From: Clostridia bacterium
GTDB taxonomy: Bacteria > Bacillota > Clostridia > Oscillospirales > CAG-272
Direction of reading: 5' to 3'
Assembly: GCA_017958705.1 (NCBI GenBank)
Contig: JAGDCE010000242.1
Coordinates: 1 to 13,988 of the forward strand
Length of the DNA: 13,988 nt
In this document: positions 12,738-13,988 of the stretch, piece after piece
Numbering within the stretch: position 1 is the first letter of the stretch
Layout: each line of letters starts with the position of its first letter
Notes under the pieces: model-generated
Seen by the model: the letters and a program-made list of their open reading frames with translations, nothing else
Told to the model about the DNA's origin: nothing
The model's database searches: none
Translations under genes and position numbers: made by a program

Positions 12738-13274
12738 TCAGTCTTCCGTCTTCGGGATCCTGACGATCCCGGGATCGGTGAAATAATCGGTCTCGTCCGT
12801 GCTGTGAGTAGAAAACTCCGATATCACCGCGCCTTCGTCGCCCGCCGCGAACCAGTGCAGCGTCCCCGGCATTATCGTGAACTGCTCGCCGGGGTCAAGG
12901 ACGGTTTCGTGAAATACCGTTACCTTTGTCTTAGGAAGCGGTACCCCTATGTTTTCCGCGTCACCGTCGCCGTCCGTATAGAGATACACCCTGCCGTAAC
13001 GGCAGCGGAACGTCTCCTCCTTACCCTCGGCGCCGCCGGTAGGGACGTGGCGGTGTTCCGGGCAGACCTGATGCGGCAAAAGCACCATTTCCTTGGCGCA
13101 GACGCGATCGGTGTTGACGTAAACGACGAGCTGCAGACCGACGCGGTCGACCATTCCGAGCCCGAAATCCGCGATCTCCATGTTTTCTTTTTCTTCATTC
13201 GTCAGCACTATGCCGGCTTTTTCGTAATACGGCAAAGCCTTTTCACGCTGCGTTATGATTTCGCTTTTTTTCAT
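12738..13274 (-). CDS. D-lyxose/D-mannose-family sugar isomerase (cupin)
   Basis: This 178-residue protein matches the cupin-type D-lyxose ketol-isomerase family, which converts D-lyxose to D-xylulose and often D-mannose to D-fructose using a divalent metal. The likely ligands are His74 and His76 in CPEHRHVP, Glu87 (or the adjacent Glu86) in GKEETFR, and His140 in TLHWF, matching the H-x-H, E, H layout of characterised family members. Length is near normal for the family. The ATG at 13274 follows the kinase stop by 12 bases and has only a weak purine-rich site (AGAGAG). With the flanking PfkB kinase and class II aldolase it completes an isomerise-phosphorylate-cleave set. The true substrate is not settled by sequence. 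Confidence 0.88.
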   Translation of the reverse strand: MKKSEIITQREKALPYYEKAGIVLTNEEKENMEIADFGLGMVDRVGLQLVVYVNTDRVCAKEMVLLPHQVCPEHRHVPTGGAEGKEETFRCRYGRVYLYTDGDGDAENIGVPLPKTKVTVFHETVLDPGEQFTIMPGTLHWFAAGDEGAVISEFSTHSTDETDYFTDPGIVRIPKTED

Positions 13275-13286
13275 TTTTTCTCTCTG

Positions 13287-13988
13287 TTATATGGTATTTC
13301 TCATTGTTTTCGATATGAACGCGTCGATCTCATCCGCCGTTTTCATCCCGCTGACGGAATCCTCCGCGGCAAGGCTGTACGCCGCGGCGCCGGACGCGAA
13401 TTCAAGGATACGCCTGTCGTCGTAACCGTTGTATATGCCGTAAAGGCAGCCCGCGCAGAACGCGTCGCCCGCGCCGACGCTGCCTTTTATGAAGCCGTCG
13501 GGCAGACGCAGCGACGGCACGGCGGTAAAGGCGCCGTTAGCGTTTAGAATGAATCCCGCCTCCGGGCAGTGGATCATCACGCGCTCGCCTACGCCGCACG
13601 ACATGAGTTTTTCCGCCGCCGCGCGGATATTCGTCAGATCAAGACTTCCGTCATTCTTTCTCGGCTCGACTCCCGCCGCGCCGCAGGCCTCCGTCTCGTT
13701 CATAATCGCGTTGTCCGCGTATTTCAGAGCCGGCAGAACTTTTTCGGCGAATCTGCCGCTTATATCGCTCACCGCGTCGACGGACGTTTTCACTCCCGCC
13801 GCCTGCGCGTCGCGCAGGAACCTCGCCATAACGGTACCGTATTCCGCGTCCGCGCGGTCAAAGGCGTCGAGCAGCATTATGTAGCCGATGTGCAGCATGC
13901 GGCAGTCAAGCGCGTCAGCCGGCAGGTCTTTCGGTGAAAAGCCGGCGTTCGCTCCGCGATAGTGAAAAAACGTGCGCTCGCCCGTGCC
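13287..13988 (-). CDS. PfkB-family carbohydrate kinase (5' end outside window)
   Basis: The frame is open to the window edge, giving the last 233 residues of a ribokinase/PfkB-type sugar kinase. These enzymes move phosphate from ATP to a sugar hydroxyl. An internal ATG at 13898 is not the start: the codons upstream read GTGERTFFHYRGANAGF, a typical substrate-side segment of the family. The PfkB signature near the C-terminus is SVGAGDAFCAGCLYG, with the catalytic base Asp in GAGDAF. The NETE segment (MNETEA) is also family-typical. TAA ends the gene 12 bases before the isomerase start. Given the neighbours it probably phosphorylates the ketose made by the isomerase, before aldolase cleavage; the exact substrate is unknown. 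Confidence 0.92.
   Translation of the reverse strand, partial: GTGERTFFHYRGANAGFSPKDLPADALDCRMLHIGYIMLLDAFDRADAEYGTVMARFLRDAQAAGVKTSVDAVSDISGRFAEKVLPALKYADNAIMNETEACGAAGVEPRKNDGSLDLTNIRAAAEKLMSCGVGERVMIHCPEAGFILNANGAFTAVPSLRLPDGFIKGSVGAGDAFCAGCLYGIYNGYDDRRILEFASGAAAYSLAAEDSVSGMKTADEIDAFISKTMRNTI

Noticed and set aside
10827..13547. 906-codon plus-strand open frame
   Set aside because: It lies opposite purD, the aldolase, the isomerase and part of the kinase, all with clear family motifs. Its product is Arg- and Val-rich with no domain, as expected from GC-rich codon bias on the other strand. The same holds for 5866-7158 and 4533-5375.

Overview
The window looks like the chromosome of an anaerobic Clostridia-type Firmicute, probably a gut or metagenome-assembled lineage. 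The evidence is a formate-tetrahydrofolate ligase, a single-chain purine-type PurL with a fused glutaminase domain (Bacillus subtilis instead uses separate PurS, PurQ and PurL), a Gram-positive-style lipoprotein, purine-rich Shine-Dalgarno sites and consensus TTGACA/TATAAT promoters. Species and family cannot be fixed from the sequence alone. Every protein gene lies on the minus strand; only a tRNA-Leu lies on the plus strand.

Right part (13988 down to 2620, minus strand). A tightly packed gene train reads: PfkB-type sugar kinase (5' end outside the window), D-lyxose/D-mannose-type cupin isomerase, class II ketose-bisphosphate aldolase, purD, purL, glyA, fhs, a small lipoprotein and a GNAT acetyltransferase. 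Gaps within the train up to the lipoprotein are 2 to 42 bases. The first three genes form an isomerise-phosphorylate-cleave sugar route. The next four form a coherent purine/one-carbon block: GlyA yields glycine (used by PurD) and methylene-THF, Fhs yields 10-formyl-THF for purine carbons, and PurD and PurL are early steps of IMP synthesis.

Between fhs and the GNAT gene there is a scar. A 19-codon copy of the 3' end of fhs, in frame with its own stop, sits just before the GNAT gene, and an AT-rich lipoprotein gene lies between this remnant and the intact fhs. The coding differences between the two copies are all third-position and silent. This suggests that DNA carrying its own fhs 3' end was inserted or recombined at this spot.

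Middle (2035 to 2619). Divergent promoters drive the leftward operon and the rightward tRNA-Leu(GAG). Downstream of the tRNA lie about 330 gene-free bases packed with repeats: a hairpin that starts in the tRNA's own 3' end, an inverted degraded copy of the tRNA 3' end, two more perfect inverted repeats, a 24-base direct copy of the tRNA 3' end followed by a strong bidirectional terminator, and four small hairpins joined by GATTTCA(T/C) words. This is the most unusual part of the window.

Left part (2034 down to 24, minus strand). A three-gene operon with overlapping stop and start codons encodes a xylose-isomerase-like TIM-barrel sugar-phosphate isomerase/epimerase, a single-span membrane-anchored protein of unknown function and a four-span membrane protein of unknown function.
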